The notes beneath the pieces were generated by a model. The model was not told the DNA's origin. It saw nothing but the letters and a program-made list of their open reading frames with translations, and searched no databases. A stretch of 64,000 bases of DNA, from NCBI RefSeq assembly GCF_028416635.1, contig NZ_CP114013.1, positions 1,240,001 through 1,304,000 of the forward strand. Direction: 5' to 3'. Positions 38,960 through 48,933 of the stretch are shown here, piece after piece. Every line of letters begins with the position of its first letter. The first letter of the stretch is position 1. The position numbers and the translations under genes are program-made. Source of the stretch: Baekduia alba. Lineage in GTDB: Bacteria; Actinomycetota; Thermoleophilia; Solirubrobacterales; Solirubrobacteraceae.

Positions 38960-39784
38960 TCAGGGCGAGCGCTTTCGCGGGCAGTCGCGCGGCGCGACGC
39001 TGTCGTGGCGCGGCGGCAGCTGGATCACGCGCTCGCCGATGTTGTCGTCCTCGCGCTCCTCGACGAGGTCGCCGAGCGGATCGGCGCGGTGCACGAAGGC
39101 GAAGCAGCCCCGCAGCCCGGTGACGCTGATCCAGTTGTCGTCGTAGGTCGAAGGGTAGATGTCGGCCCAGCCGGGGGAGACGCCGAGGCGCAGCTCCTTG
39201 CGGCCGAAGGACTGGCTGCACGCCGGGTAGGCGCGGTGCTTGGGCGAGCGCGCGAAGGTCCGGACGCGCTTGAGGTCGCGGAAGCAGTACGACAGCTTCG
39301 GCCCGGTCCGCTGGAGCTTGGCGCGCGCGCCGTCGGGGTCGAGCGTCCACAGCTCGAAGCGCGCTGCCCGCCAGAACTTCCAGTAGTGGCCCTGGCCGGG
39401 GATCGCCTTCCAGTAGATCCAGCCGGCGAGCGGGAAGAAGACCGGGGCGCCGGACCGGGAGCGGACGACCTGCGTGGCCGAGGCGAAGCGGTAGGACGTC
39501 GTCCTCGGGTTGCCGCGGTGCGGCGTCCGCAGCTCGAGCGGGCCGGCGCCGACGTTGACGATGCGGTTGGTCGCCAGCAGCCGCACGACCTTGCCGACCT
39601 TGCGGACGTGGAGGTCGGACGGCGGCGCCATCCGCAGGTTCGGGCACTCCAGCGTCAGGATCGGGTCGTCGCACGGGTTGGTGTCGGCCGGCGGCTCGCC
39701 GTCCTGGCCGAGCGCGGCGGTGGGGGCGAGGGCGAGCGTGGCGGCGAGCGCGACCACGGCGGCCAGGGGACGGCGGACCGGCAT
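38960..39784 (-). CDS. Secreted lysyl-oxidase-like protein with altered copper site
   Basis: 274 residues with a signal peptide (1-26, ends ALGQ). The body follows the bacterial lysyl-oxidase-like pattern: NRIVNVGAGPLELRTP (~73), WIYWKAIPGQGHYWKFW (~123), ARFELW, KLSYCFRD, GVSPGWADIYPSTYDDNWI (in parts GVSPGWADIYP, DDNWI), and VTGLRGCFAF with ADPLGDLVEE. In canonical members the central block carries three copper-binding His (G-H-x-H-x-H). Here only the first His remains and Trp replaces others, so oxidase activity is doubtful. Likely extracellular. Family call is from pattern memory, not a search. Confidence 0.6.
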   Translation of the reverse strand: MPVRRPLAAVVALAATLALAPTAALGQDGEPPADTNPCDDPILTLECPNLRMAPPSDLHVRKVGKVVRLLATNRIVNVGAGPLELRTPHRGNPRTTSYRFASATQVVRSRSGAPVFFPLAGWIYWKAIPGQGHYWKFWRAARFELWTLDPDGARAKLQRTGPKLSYCFRDLKRVRTFARSPKHRAYPACSQSFGRKELRLGVSPGWADIYPSTYDDNWISVTGLRGCFAFVHRADPLGDLVEEREDDNIGERVIQLPPRHDSVAPRDCPRKRSP

Positions 39785-39851
39785 GCGGGCGCGTCAGTCT
39801 GCCAGGAAGTCCAGCGTCCTCCGCCGTCAGAGCCTTCTCCGACCGGCGCGG

Positions 39852-39857
39852 TAGGAT
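39852..39857 (+). promoter_or_regulatory. -10 box of the suf operon regulator
   Basis: TAGGAT ends 8 nt before the ATG at 39866 with no ribosome-binding site between, suggesting leaderless transcription. The Rrf2 regulator would be expected to bind nearby, but no clear palindrome was seen. Confidence 0.45.
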
Positions 39858-39865
39858 TAGGACCG

Positions 39866-40390
39866 ATGATCTTCACGACCAAGGCGGAGTACGGCGTGCG
39901 GCTCCTCGTCGAGCTGGGGCGCCAGCACGACGGCGCCGGTGTTCCGGGTGGGGGGGTCCCGACGTCGCTCAAGGCGATCGCCGAGGCCGAGGCCCTGCCC
40001 CTCGCCTACCTCGAGCGGATCGTCGCCCTGCTGAAGAAGGCCGGCCTCGTCGAGGCCACCCGCGGCGCGCACGGCGGCTACCGCCTGACGCGCCAGCCCG
40101 CTGAGATCCACATGGACGAGGTCGTCCTGGCGCTCGAGGGCGGGGTCGCGCCGATGACGTGCTTCGTGGCTGAGGACGGGCAGTCCTCGCACGGTCGCGT
40201 CGTCTGCAGCCACGAGGCCGACAGCGGTCACGGCTGCGCTACGAAGCTGCTCTGGACCCGCGTCCAGGGCGGTGTCGTCAAGGCGTTGGCCCAGACCACG
40301 CTCGCCGAGCTCGTCGCCTTCTCCAACCGCACCCTCCCGACTTCGACCTCCACGCCCGTCGTGACCGGCAGCCCGGTCGCGGCGGCCTGA
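39866..40390 (+). CDS. Rrf2-family regulator of the suf operon
   Basis: 174 residues. An Rrf2 winged helix-turn-helix (~1-85: TTKAEYGVRLLVEL, LPLAYLERIVALLKKAGLV, GAHGGYRLTR) is followed by a segment with C99, C114 and C124, positioned to bind an Fe-S cluster as in IscR-like sensors, though the spacing differs from IscR. It heads the sufC-sufS-sufU group and is probably its Fe-S-responsive autoregulator. In many actinobacteria the suf regulator is of another (DeoR/ArsR-like) type, so an Rrf2 protein here is notable. A Thr/Pro-rich tail ends the protein. Confidence 0.85.
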   Translation: MIFTTKAEYGVRLLVELGRQHDGAGVPGGGVPTSLKAIAEAEALPLAYLERIVALLKKAGLVEATRGAHGGYRLTRQPAEIHMDEVVLALEGGVAPMTCFVAEDGQSSHGRVVCSHEADSGHGCATKLLWTRVQGGVVKALAQTTLAELVAFSNRTLPTSTSTPVVTGSPVAAA

Positions 40391-40414
40391 ACACTCTCTT
40401 AGAAGGACATGAAC

Positions 40415-41185
40415 ATGGCCGCCGAACTCGAGATCCGCAACCTGCACGTCCAGGCCGGCGAGAAGCAGATCCTCAAGGGCCTGGACCTCACCGTCACCAA
40501 GGGCGAGATCCACGCGCTGATGGGGCCCAACGGCTCCGGCAAGTCGACCCTCGCCAACGCGATCATGGGCCACCCGGGCCTGGAGATCACCGAGGGCGAG
40601 ATCATCTTCCGCGGTGAGGACATCACCGAGGCCGACCCCGACGAGCGCGCGCGCGCCGGGTTGTTCATGGCCTTCCAGTACCCGGTCGCGATCCCGGGTG
40701 TCACGATCACGAAGTACCTGCGCATGGTCATGAACGCTCACCGTGAGGCGCGGGGCGAGAAGGAGATCTCGCTCAAGGACTTCCGCAAGACCGTCGAGGC
40801 GGCGATGGAGCTGACGAACGTCCCGAAGGAGTTCGTCGCCCGCTACCTCAACGACGGGTTCTCCGGCGGCGAGAAGAAGCGCCTCGAGATCCTGCAGCTC
40901 GCGCTCCAGCAGCCGTCGATGGCCGTCCTGGACGAGACCGACTCCGGCCTCGACATCGACGCGCTCAACGTCGTCGCCCACGGCGTCAACACGGTCGCCA
41001 AGGAGTCCGAGATGGGCGTCCTGATCATCACCCACTACCAGCGGATCCTGCACCTCGTGCAGCCGACGCGGGTGTCGATCATGTTCAACGGGCGCATCAT
41101 CAAGGAGGGCGGGCCGGAGCTCGTCACGCAGCTTGAGTCCGAGGGCTACGCGAACATCAAGGAAGCGGCGGGCGTCGGCGCGTAG
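40415..41185 (+). CDS. sufC: Fe-S cluster assembly ATPase SufC
   Basis: 256 residues, ABC-type ATPase. Walker A is GPNGSGKST (~36), the signature is FSGGEKKRLEIL (~150), Walker B is MAVLDETDSGLD (~172) and the switch His is in IITHYQRI. SufC drives the SufBCD scaffold that builds Fe-S clusters. ATG at 40415 is chosen over 40409 because AGAAGGA (40401-40407) then lies 7 nt upstream. It follows the regulator by 24 nt and precedes sufS by 15 nt. Its partners sufB and sufD are about 11 kb downstream, not adjacent. Confidence 0.95.
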   Translation: MAAELEIRNLHVQAGEKQILKGLDLTVTKGEIHALMGPNGSGKSTLANAIMGHPGLEITEGEIIFRGEDITEADPDERARAGLFMAFQYPVAIPGVTITKYLRMVMNAHREARGEKEISLKDFRKTVEAAMELTNVPKEFVARYLNDGFSGGEKKRLEILQLALQQPSMAVLDETDSGLDIDALNVVAHGVNTVAKESEMGVLIITHYQRILHLVQPTRVSIMFNGRIIKEGGPELVTQLESEGYANIKEAAGVGA

Positions 41186-41200
41186 GCCGGGCTGATCGCG

Positions 41201-42412
41201 ATGGCTGCCACCGCCGGACTCGACGTTCGCTCGCAGTTCCCGACGCTCGCGCGTGAGGGCGTCGTCTACCTCGACAGCGCCGCCACGTCGCAGACGCCCG
41301 AGGCCGTGCTCGCGGCCATGGACGACTACTACCGCCACCACCGCGCCTCGGTCCACCGCGGCGTCTACCCGCTGGCCGCCGAGGCGACCGACCTGTTCGA
41401 GGGCGCGCGCACGCGCATCGCGCAGTTCGTCAACTGGGCGGCGCGCGACACCGTCTTCACGCGCAACGCATCCGAGGCGCTGAACGTCGTCGCGCACGGC
41501 TGGGGCCGGCGCCACGTGGGTCCGGGGGACAAGATCCTGGTCACGCGGATGGAGCACCACTCCAACTTCGTGCCGTGGTGGATGCTCGCCCGCGACACCG
41601 GCGCCGAGCTGGTCGAGGTGCCGCTGGACGCCGAGGGCCAGGTGGACCTCGGTGCGCTCGACGCGCTGCTGCCGGGCGCCAAGGTGCTCGCGTTCGCCCA
41701 CGTGTCCAACGTGCTCGGGACGATCACGCCGGCGGCGGAGATCGCGCGGCGCGCTCGTGAGGCCGGCGTCGTGACGGTCGTCGACGGCTCGCAGGCCGTG
41801 CCGCAGATGCCGGTCGACCTGGCCGCGATCGACGCGGACTTCTACGCCTGGACCGGCCACAAGGCCTACGGGCCGACGGGCGTCGGCGTCCTGCACGGCC
41901 GCCACGACCTGCTGCTCGACACCGAGCCGCTGATCGGCGGCGGGCACATGATCTCGTCGGTGTCGTTCGAGGACGTCCGCTGGGCCGCGCCCCCCTCGCG
42001 GTTCGAGGCGGGGACGTCGGCGATCGCCGAGGTCATCGGCCTCGGCGCGGCGGTCGACTGGTTGAGCGACCTCGGCATGGAGGCGATCCGCTCCCACGAG
42101 GTCGACGTCACCGCCTATGCGCTCGAACGCCTCGGCGAGCTCGACGACGTCACGCTCCACGGGCCGCGCGACGTCGCCCAGCGCGGTGCGCTCGTCTCCT
42201 TCGCGCTGACGGGCATCCACCCGCACGACGTCTCCGAGATCATCGGCCGCCGCGGCGTCTGCGTCCGGGCCGGCCACCACTGCGCCCAGCCGCTGATGCA
42301 GCACCTCGGCGAGTCGGCCACCACCCGCGCGTCCTTCGCCGTGCACACCACCCGCGACGAGATCGACCAGCTGGTCGACGGGCTCGCGGAAGTGCGGCGG
42401 ATCTTCGCCTAG
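41201..42412 (+). CDS. sufS: Cysteine desulfurase SufS
   Basis: 403 residues, PLP-dependent group II cysteine desulfurase. It takes sulfur from cysteine and passes it on as persulfide. Visible are the fold signature [15 protein letters not shown], the PLP lysine K221 ([12 protein letters not shown]), and the catalytic loop C361 ([13 protein letters not shown]). [11 protein letters not shown] and RFEAGT are typical. It acts with SufU, encoded 13 nt downstream. Length and motifs are complete. Confidence 0.95.
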   Translation: MAATAGLDVRSQFPTLAREGVVYLDSAATSQTPEAVLAAMDDYYRHHRASVHRGVYPLAAEATDLFEGARTRIAQFVNWAARDTVFTRNASEALNVVAHGWGRRHVGPGDKILVTRMEHHSNFVPWWMLARDTGAELVEVPLDAEGQVDLGALDALLPGAKVLAFAHVSNVLGTITPAAEIARRAREAGVVTVVDGSQAVPQMPVDLAAIDADFYAWTGHKAYGPTGVGVLHGRHDLLLDTEPLIGGGHMISSVSFEDVRWAAPPSRFEAGTSAIAEVIGLGAAVDWLSDLGMEAIRSHEVDVTAYALERLGELDDVTLHGPRDVAQRGALVSFALTGIHPHDVSEIIGRRGVCVRAGHHCAQPLMQHLGESATTRASFAVHTTRDEIDQLVDGLAEVRRIFA

Positions 42413-42425
42413 CCTGGAGAGCCTG

Positions 42426-42863
42426 ATGGACGACCTGTATCGCGAGGAGATCCTCCAGCACTACAAGCGACCCCACAACTGGGGGCCGATGGAGTCGCCG
42501 GACCTCTCCGCCGAGGACCACAACCCGCTCTGCGGCGACCAGCTCAAGGTGATGCTGAAGGTCGGCGACGACGAGCGCGTCGAGGAGATCCGCTTCGAGG
42601 GCCACGGCTGCGCGATCTCGCAGGCGAGCGCCTCGATGGCCTCCGACGAGATCGTCGGCATGCCGGTGTCCGACCTGCTCAAGCTCGACCGCGCCTTCGT
42701 GCTCGACCTGCTCGGCATCGACATCTCCGCGACCCGCATGAAGTGCGCGCTGCTGTCGCTGAAGGTCCTGAAGTCCGCCGGCCTCGGCCACGAGGTCGAC
42801 TGGGAGCCGGAGACGCCGGAGGCAACCGCCCCGACGTCCCCGGCGCAGCGCGACCAGGTCTAG
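42426..42863 (+). CDS. sufU: Fe-S assembly sulfurtransferase SufU, without the usual insertion
   Basis: 145 residues. It accepts persulfide sulfur from SufS via a zinc site. Conserved ligands are C36 and D38 (NPLCGD), C62 ([13 protein letters not shown]) and C107 (RMKCALL). Only 45 residues separate C62 and C107, as in IscU; typical SufU has an extra ~18-20 residues there. RxKC with Arg near the last Cys is SufU-like, while IscU has His before Cys. So it looks like a SufU lacking its hallmark insertion. GGAGAG lies upstream of the ATG. The TAG stop shares a CTAG with the stop of the convergent gene. Confidence 0.88.
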   Translation: MDDLYREEILQHYKRPHNWGPMESPDLSAEDHNPLCGDQLKVMLKVGDDERVEEIRFEGHGCAISQASASMASDEIVGMPVSDLLKLDRAFVLDLLGIDISATRMKCALLSLKVLKSAGLGHEVDWEPETPEATAPTSPAQRDQV

Positions 42864-43927
42864 GGTCGGTCGCCGACCTTCGCCACGTAGCCGCCCGACA
42901 GGACGGTCCGGGTGAGGTTCGGGGTCCAGCGGTCGGGGACGTCGGGGCCGATGGACCACTGCAGGATCTCGGAGTTGTCGGGGTTGAAGATGATCACGAA
43001 GCGGTTGGCGCCGAAGAGGAACTGCTCGCCGGGGTAGTGCAGCTGGACGCCGCGGCCCTCGCGGCCTTCGTTGTCCTTGACCGTGCCGAGGTCCTTGGCG
43101 GACGGGTCGTTGCTCAGGACGTCGAGCATGGCCGCGCGCTGGGCGGGCGTGACGCGGGCGAAGCTCAGGAGGTTGAGCATCGAGTAGGTCACGTAGCTCT
43201 CGATCGGGCGCTTCGGAGCCACGCGGTTGTCCTTCCCGCGTTGCGCAGCGTCGGCCGACCACTGGTTGGTGTCGATGCCGTGGCGCAGGGCCTGAGCGAT
43301 GCCGTTGCGGTCGGACGGGAGATCGGCCGGGTCGAGCTCGGCGAGTGGCCCGTCCCCGTAGGCGTAGCGCGTGTCGCGCGGCTTGAGCGAGGGGTCCGGA
43401 GTGTTGCCGTCGCGCAGCTGCAGCCAGCCCTTGCTCGCGGCGGCCCAGTCGCCGACGAACTGCTGGGTGCCCTGGGCGTAGACCTCCCGGCCCGTCCACT
43501 TCGCCCCGACCCACGCCTCCGAGTCCTGCTGCTCGCGCAGCTCGAGCGAGGCGGTGCCCTTGGTCTCGGTGTAGACGCTCGAGGTCTTCAACTTGGTGTA
43601 GCGGAACGGCGCGTCGAGGACGCTGGGCACCGGCTCGCCGGCGGCCTCGGCCGCGGCGGTGTGCAGGATCGAGACGCCGGCGCCGCCGCCGGACTTGTTG
43701 GTGGTGTCGCTTCCGGGCAGGACGGCGAGGCCGACGCCGACGGCGATCGTCGCGGTCGCCACGGCCGCCACCGGCTTCCAGGTCAGGCGCGGGCGGGCGG
43801 GTGCGGCGGGCGCGTCGGCGAGCGCGACGCGCAGGGCGTGGCGCTCGGCCGGCGTGGGCTCGTCGGCGCTCAGCGGCGCGAACAGCGCGCGGAGGTCGTC
43901 GTCGTTGTGGGTGGGTGTGGGGATCAT
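42860..43927 (-). CDS. Membrane-anchored anti-sigma-like protein (CU044_5270-like)
   Basis: 355 residues. A short acidic cytoplasmic N-terminus ([19 protein letters not shown]) is followed by one membrane helix (~53-72: [20 protein letters not shown]) and a ~280-residue external domain with no recognised catalytic motif. As far as I recall this layout, encoded directly after an ECF sigma factor, is common in actinobacteria as the CU044_5270 family. It probably holds or senses for the sigma factor. ATG at 43927 overlaps the sigma stop (ATGA). The classic zinc-binding anti-sigma HxxxCxxC motif is absent, so binding to the sigma factor is inference. Confidence 0.72.
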   Translation of the reverse strand: MIPTPTHNDDDLRALFAPLSADEPTPAERHALRVALADAPAAPARPRLTWKPVAAVATATIAVGVGLAVLPGSDTTNKSGGGAGVSILHTAAAEAAGEPVPSVLDAPFRYTKLKTSSVYTETKGTASLELREQQDSEAWVGAKWTGREVYAQGTQQFVGDWAAASKGWLQLRDGNTPDPSLKPRDTRYAYGDGPLAELDPADLPSDRNGIAQALRHGIDTNQWSADAAQRGKDNRVAPKRPIESYVTYSMLNLLSFARVTPAQRAAMLDVLSNDPSAKDLGTVKDNEGREGRGVQLHYPGEQFLFGANRFVIIFNPDNSEILQWSIGPDVPDRWTPNLTRTVLSGGYVAKVGDRP

Positions 43928-44517
43928 CGGGCGTCCTCGTCGATTCGGGTGCGGACCGCGTCACGGCCTCGGGAGAGCAGGGAGCGGACCGTTCCGGGCC
44001 GGCAGCGCAGGGCGCGCGCGATGGCCGCGTCGGGCAGGTCGTGGAGGTAGCGCAGGGTCAGCGCGGCGCGCTGGCGGGGCGGGAGGCCGTCGAGGACAGC
44101 GAGCGCAACGGCGAGGTCGGCGTCGCCCGGATCGTCGTCCGGTGGGACACCGCCGCGCAGCGCGACGCGCGCCTCCTCGGCCGCGCGCCGCCGCCGCGCC
44201 TTGCCGGCCTCGCGCAGCGCGGCGCGCACGGCGATCCGGTGGACCCAGGCGTCCAAAGCGTCCGGATCGCGCAACGCGCCGCGGCGCATCACGACCTGGA
44301 GCGCGACCTCCTGGGCGACGTCGGCGGCGGCCTCGCGGTCGCCGAGCACGCCGAGCGCGGTCCGCCGCGCGACGGTCAGGGCCCGCAGCGCGAGCTCGTC
44401 CCGGCTCGCGACGGCGGCGCCGCCCGGCTTCGGCACGTCCACGACGCGGGTGGGGCTCAGCGCCGCCACGGCGGAGGAGAGGGGTTGTTCATGCCCCTTA
44501 AGAGGCGCCGACACCAC
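43924..44517 (-). CDS. ECF-type sigma-70 factor
   Basis: Up to 197 residues. Region 2 spans ~45-110 (ALTVARRTALGVLGDREAAADVAQEVALQVV, in parts GDREAAADVAQEVALQVV; then DALDAWVHRIAVRAAL), and region 4 lies at ~140-195 (LPPRQRAALTLRYLHDLP, AIARALRCRPGTVRSLLSRG). It is an extracytoplasmic-function factor without region 3. GTG at 44517 overlaps the upstream MarR gene by 20 nt; GTG at 44472 would give a more usual 182-residue protein and is a good alternative. It is coupled (ATGA) to the membrane protein gene downstream, its likely regulator. Confidence 0.83.
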   Translation of the reverse strand: MVSAPLKGHEQPLSSAVAALSPTRVVDVPKPGGAAVASRDELALRALTVARRTALGVLGDREAAADVAQEVALQVVMRRGALRDPDALDAWVHRIAVRAALREAGKARRRRAAEEARVALRGGVPPDDDPGDADLAVALAVLDGLPPRQRAALTLRYLHDLPDAAIARALRCRPGTVRSLLSRGRDAVRTRIDEDAR

Positions 44518-45010
44518 CGAGATGTTGCAGCAGCTTGCGCAGGAGCCGATCGAGCTGTGCCTGCTCCCGGTCGTTCAGCCCGGCCAGCATCTCCTGCTCG
44601 TTGGCGACGTGGCGGTGGATCGCGACGTCGAGCGCCTGCACCGCGGCCGGGGTCAGCTCGACCTGGGTGGAGCGCCGGTCCGACGGATGCGGGACGCGCC
44701 GGATGAAGCCCTTGCGCTCCAGGCGGTCCAGCCGGTTGGTCAGCGTCCCGGACGACACCAGCAGCGACGCCGACAGCGCCGACGGGCTCAGCCGGAACGG
44801 CGCACCCGCGCGTCGCAGCGTGAACAGGATGTCGCCCTCGGCGAGGTCGACGCCGACCTCCGCCGCCCGAGCGGCGATCCGCGCCTCCATCGTCCGCGCG
44901 ACCTCCATGATCCGCGCGGCGCGGGCCATCGTCTCGAGGTCGAGGTCGGGATGCTGGGCGGCCCATTGGCCGACGAGGGCGTCGATCTGGTCGGGCGAGC
45001 GCGGCGACAT
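44498..45010 (-). CDS. MarR-family regulator
   Basis: 170 residues with the winged-helix MarR fold: FRLSPSALSASLLVSSGTLTNRLDRLERKG (recognition region, in parts LSASLLVSSGTLTNRLDRL), then RVPHPSDRRSTQVELT as the wing. The C-terminal helix dimerises. It is divergent from a cupin gene with an 18-bp palindrome in between (45049-45066) and is probably the repressor of that gene and of itself. The 3' end overlaps the longest form of the ECF sigma gene by 20 nt, so it may also be read with it. The ligand is unknown. Confidence 0.88.
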   Translation of the reverse strand: MSPRSPDQIDALVGQWAAQHPDLDLETMARAARIMEVARTMEARIAARAAEVGVDLAEGDILFTLRRAGAPFRLSPSALSASLLVSSGTLTNRLDRLERKGFIRRVPHPSDRRSTQVELTPAAVQALDVAIHRHVANEQEMLAGLNDREQAQLDRLLRKLLQHLGGVGAS

Positions 45011-45048
45011 GGGGGCTAACCGTACTTCCCGACTCGCTCGGGCCCGGT

Positions 45049-45066
45049 TATCTTGATTTCAAGATA
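45049..45066. promoter_or_regulatory. MarR-type operator palindrome
   Basis: TATCTTGATTTCAAGATA is a palindrome with 8-bp perfect arms TATCTTGA/TCAAGATA around TT, in the 87-bp spacer between the divergent MarR and cupin genes. It is the AT-richest stretch around. Form, size and place match operators bound by MarR dimers. Confidence 0.7.
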
Positions 45067-45097
45067 CTTGATCTCATGATGAAAGGATCCCGCGTCG

Positions 45098-45535
45098 ATG
45101 CCCGTCCCCGGCGACACGTTCAGCCTCACCGACCATGAGCACCTCACGGTCACCACGCTCACCGACGACCTCCTCGAGGTCGACGCGCGCTGGGACCCCA
45201 GCGACGACGAGCCGCACCCGCTGCCGCACCGCCATCCCAACCAGGACGAGCACTTCGTCGTCCTGGAGGGCGAACTGACCGCGCGGACCGACGGCGTCGA
45301 GCACGTGCTCCGCGCGGGCGACACGATCGACGTCCCGCGCGGCACGACGCACGCGATGTGGAACACGCACGCCGGCCCGACCCGCGCGACGTGGCAGGTC
45401 CGGCCGGCGCTGCGGACGGCCGAGATGTGGGCGACGCTCGACGGCCTGCGCCGCGCCGCCGGCCGGATGCCGACGCCCGAGGAGGGCGCCGCGTTCCTGG
45501 AGACCTACGCGCCCGAGTTCGAGCTGGCGCTCTAG
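45098..45535 (+). CDS. Cupin-domain protein
   Basis: 145 residues, single cupin barrel. Motif 1 is HRHPNQDEHFVVLEGELTAR (~47) with two His and a Glu as metal ligands, and motif 2 is PRGTTHAMWNTHAGP (~86) with the last His. It could be a dioxygenase, isomerase or sensor-like binding protein. Its divergent MarR neighbour and shared palindrome suggest induction by a small, perhaps aromatic or oxidising, compound. AAAGGA lies 11 nt before the ATG. It ends 16 nt before the convergent typA stop. Confidence 0.8.
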   Translation: MPVPGDTFSLTDHEHLTVTTLTDDLLEVDARWDPSDDEPHPLPHRHPNQDEHFVVLEGELTARTDGVEHVLRAGDTIDVPRGTTHAMWNTHAGPTRATWQVRPALRTAEMWATLDGLRRAAGRMPTPEEGAAFLETYAPEFELAL

Positions 45536-45551
45536 GCGGTCGGCGCGGCGA

Positions 45552-47411
<1,860 letters not shown>

Positions 47412-47413
47412 GC

Positions 47414-47454
47414 GGCAGGGGAGGGTAGGAGATCGGGCTCCCACCCTCCCTGCC
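47414..47454 (-). terminator. Long hairpin between FAD oxidase gene and typA
   Basis: GGCAGGGGAGGGTAGGAG and CTCCCACCCTCCCTGCC pair over about 17 bp with one bulge and one G-T pair, around a 6-nt loop. It lies 7 nt after the FAD oxidase stop and ends 2 nt before the typA ATG. It most likely ends the upstream message; because it almost touches the typA start it could also act on typA translation. Confidence 0.6.
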
Positions 47455-47461
47455 GGGTCAG

Positions 47462-48880
47462 CTAGGCCGGCGCGATGTTCTGGTTGCGGTGGAACACGTT
47501 GTCGGGGTCGTACTTGGCCTTGACGGCCGCCAGGCGCGCGTATGTCTCGTCGCCGTACGCGGCGCGGACGCGGTCCTGGCCCTCGTCGCCGAGGAAGTTG
47601 ATGTAGGCCCCGCCGGTCGTGTGCTCCTCGAGCGAGGCGTACACGTCGCGGCCCCAGGCCAGGCACTCCTCGTCCTGCGTCGGGTCCTCCCAGCGCGACA
47701 TGAAGTTCACGACGTAGGGCGCCGAGCGATGCGGGAACGCGGACGCGTCGGCCGGGACGCGTGCCGCGGCGCCGCCCATCGTGTGGATGTGCAGCTCGCA
47801 GGCGGGCGCCGGGCGGCCGGCGTGACCCTCGGCGAGGCGGTCGATCACCGCGTCGCTGAGCTCGGGCAGGTACCCGGCCTTCATGTGGTTGCGGGCGCCC
47901 TTCTCGAACAGCGGGTCCAGCAGCGACTGCAGCGCGGTGTACGGGATCGGGCCGAGCAGGTCGACGCCGGGCCCGAGCGCGCGAATCGGCGCGAGCGCGG
48001 CCTCGCCGTCCTCCAGCGGGCCGGACCAGCACGCGGCGACGGCGACGCCGGGGTGGCCGTGCATCTCCTCGGGCAGGAACGGCGCGGGCGGCGCGGTGGT
48101 CATGTTGACGAGCAGCGTCAGCTCCTCGGGCATGCCGGCGTCCACCATCTCCCGGACGCGGACGAGGATCTCGCGCAGCTGCGTCGCGGGGAAGAACGCC
48201 GCGCCGCCGTAGACGACCGGGCCGACGGACGCGAGCTGGAAGTCCAGCGACGTGACGATCCCGAAGTTGCCGCCGCCGCCCTTGAGCGCCCACAGCAGCT
48301 CGGCCTCCTCGTCGGAGCCCATGCCGGCGCGGACGACCTGGCCGTCGGCGGTGACCACGTCGGCGCCGATCAGGCGGTCGCACGCCAGGCCGTGCGCGCG
48401 CACGAGGTGGCCGATCCCGCCGCCGAGCGTGAAGCCGGCGACGCCGGTCGTCGACACCAGCCCGCCGGTGGTCGCGAGGCCGAAGGCCTGCGTCTCGTGG
48501 TCGAGCTCGTTCCACTGGAGCCCCGCCTGGGCGGTGGCGCGGCGGCCGCGCGGGTCGACGCGGACGCCCTTCATCGGGCCGAGGTCGATGACGATCCCGC
48601 CGTCGGAGGAGGAGAACCCCGGCAGGCTGTGGCCGCCGCCGCGGACGGCGATCTCGAGGCCCTCGCTGCGGGCGAACTGGACGGCGCGGATCACGTCGGC
48701 GACCCCGGCGCACCGCACGACGATCGCGGGCCGGTCGTCGTCGAACATGCCGTTCCAGACCGTGCGGGCCTCGTCGTAGCCGGCGTCGCCGGGCGTGAAG
48801 CAGGCGCCGCGCAGCCCCTCGCGGAGCTCCTGGACGGTGCCGGCGTCGAGCGTGGTGGAAGCGGGGTGGAGAGAGGTCAT
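47462..48880 (-). CDS. FAD-binding oxidase of the berberine-bridge-enzyme/PCMH type
   Basis: 472 residues. The PCMH FAD domain contains VRGGGHSLPGFSSSDGG, whose His is the covalent FAD attachment site in this family, and GVAGFTLGGGIGHLVRAHGL. The Cys that forms a second FAD bond in bicovalent members is replaced (TTGGLVSTTGVAG), so single attachment is expected. The BBE C-terminal motif is YINFLGDEG...YARLAAVKAKYDPDNVFHRNQNI (in parts). Relatives oxidise sugars, aromatic alcohols or secondary metabolites; substrate unknown. No signal peptide. A SARP regulator lies directly upstream on the same strand. Confidence 0.87.
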   Translation of the reverse strand: MTSLHPASTTLDAGTVQELREGLRGACFTPGDAGYDEARTVWNGMFDDDRPAIVVRCAGVADVIRAVQFARSEGLEIAVRGGGHSLPGFSSSDGGIVIDLGPMKGVRVDPRGRRATAQAGLQWNELDHETQAFGLATTGGLVSTTGVAGFTLGGGIGHLVRAHGLACDRLIGADVVTADGQVVRAGMGSDEEAELLWALKGGGGNFGIVTSLDFQLASVGPVVYGGAAFFPATQLREILVRVREMVDAGMPEELTLLVNMTTAPPAPFLPEEMHGHPGVAVAACWSGPLEDGEAALAPIRALGPGVDLLGPIPYTALQSLLDPLFEKGARNHMKAGYLPELSDAVIDRLAEGHAGRPAPACELHIHTMGGAAARVPADASAFPHRSAPYVVNFMSRWEDPTQDEECLAWGRDVYASLEEHTTGGAYINFLGDEGQDRVRAAYGDETYARLAAVKAKYDPDNVFHRNQNIAPA

Positions 48881-48904
48881 GGCGGCGATGGTGCTCCCGC
48901 GCGT

Positions 48905-48933
48905 CTTTGCGCCGGCTTAGCGCCGGCGCAAAG
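48905..48933 (-). terminator. Hairpin overlapping the stop codon of the SARP regulator gene
   Basis: CTTTGCGCCGGC and GCCGGCGCAAAG form a perfect 12-bp stem with a 5-nt loop. On the minus strand the first arm encodes the last residues (LRRR) and the TAA lies in the loop. No T tract follows. It may end the message or slow ribosomes at the stop. Confidence 0.55.

Noticed and set aside
39866-40390. Naming the suf regulator as the DeoR/ArsR-like SufR of other actinobacteria or cyanobacteria
   Set aside because: The helix-turn-helix and length are Rrf2/IscR-like, so the gene symbol was left empty.
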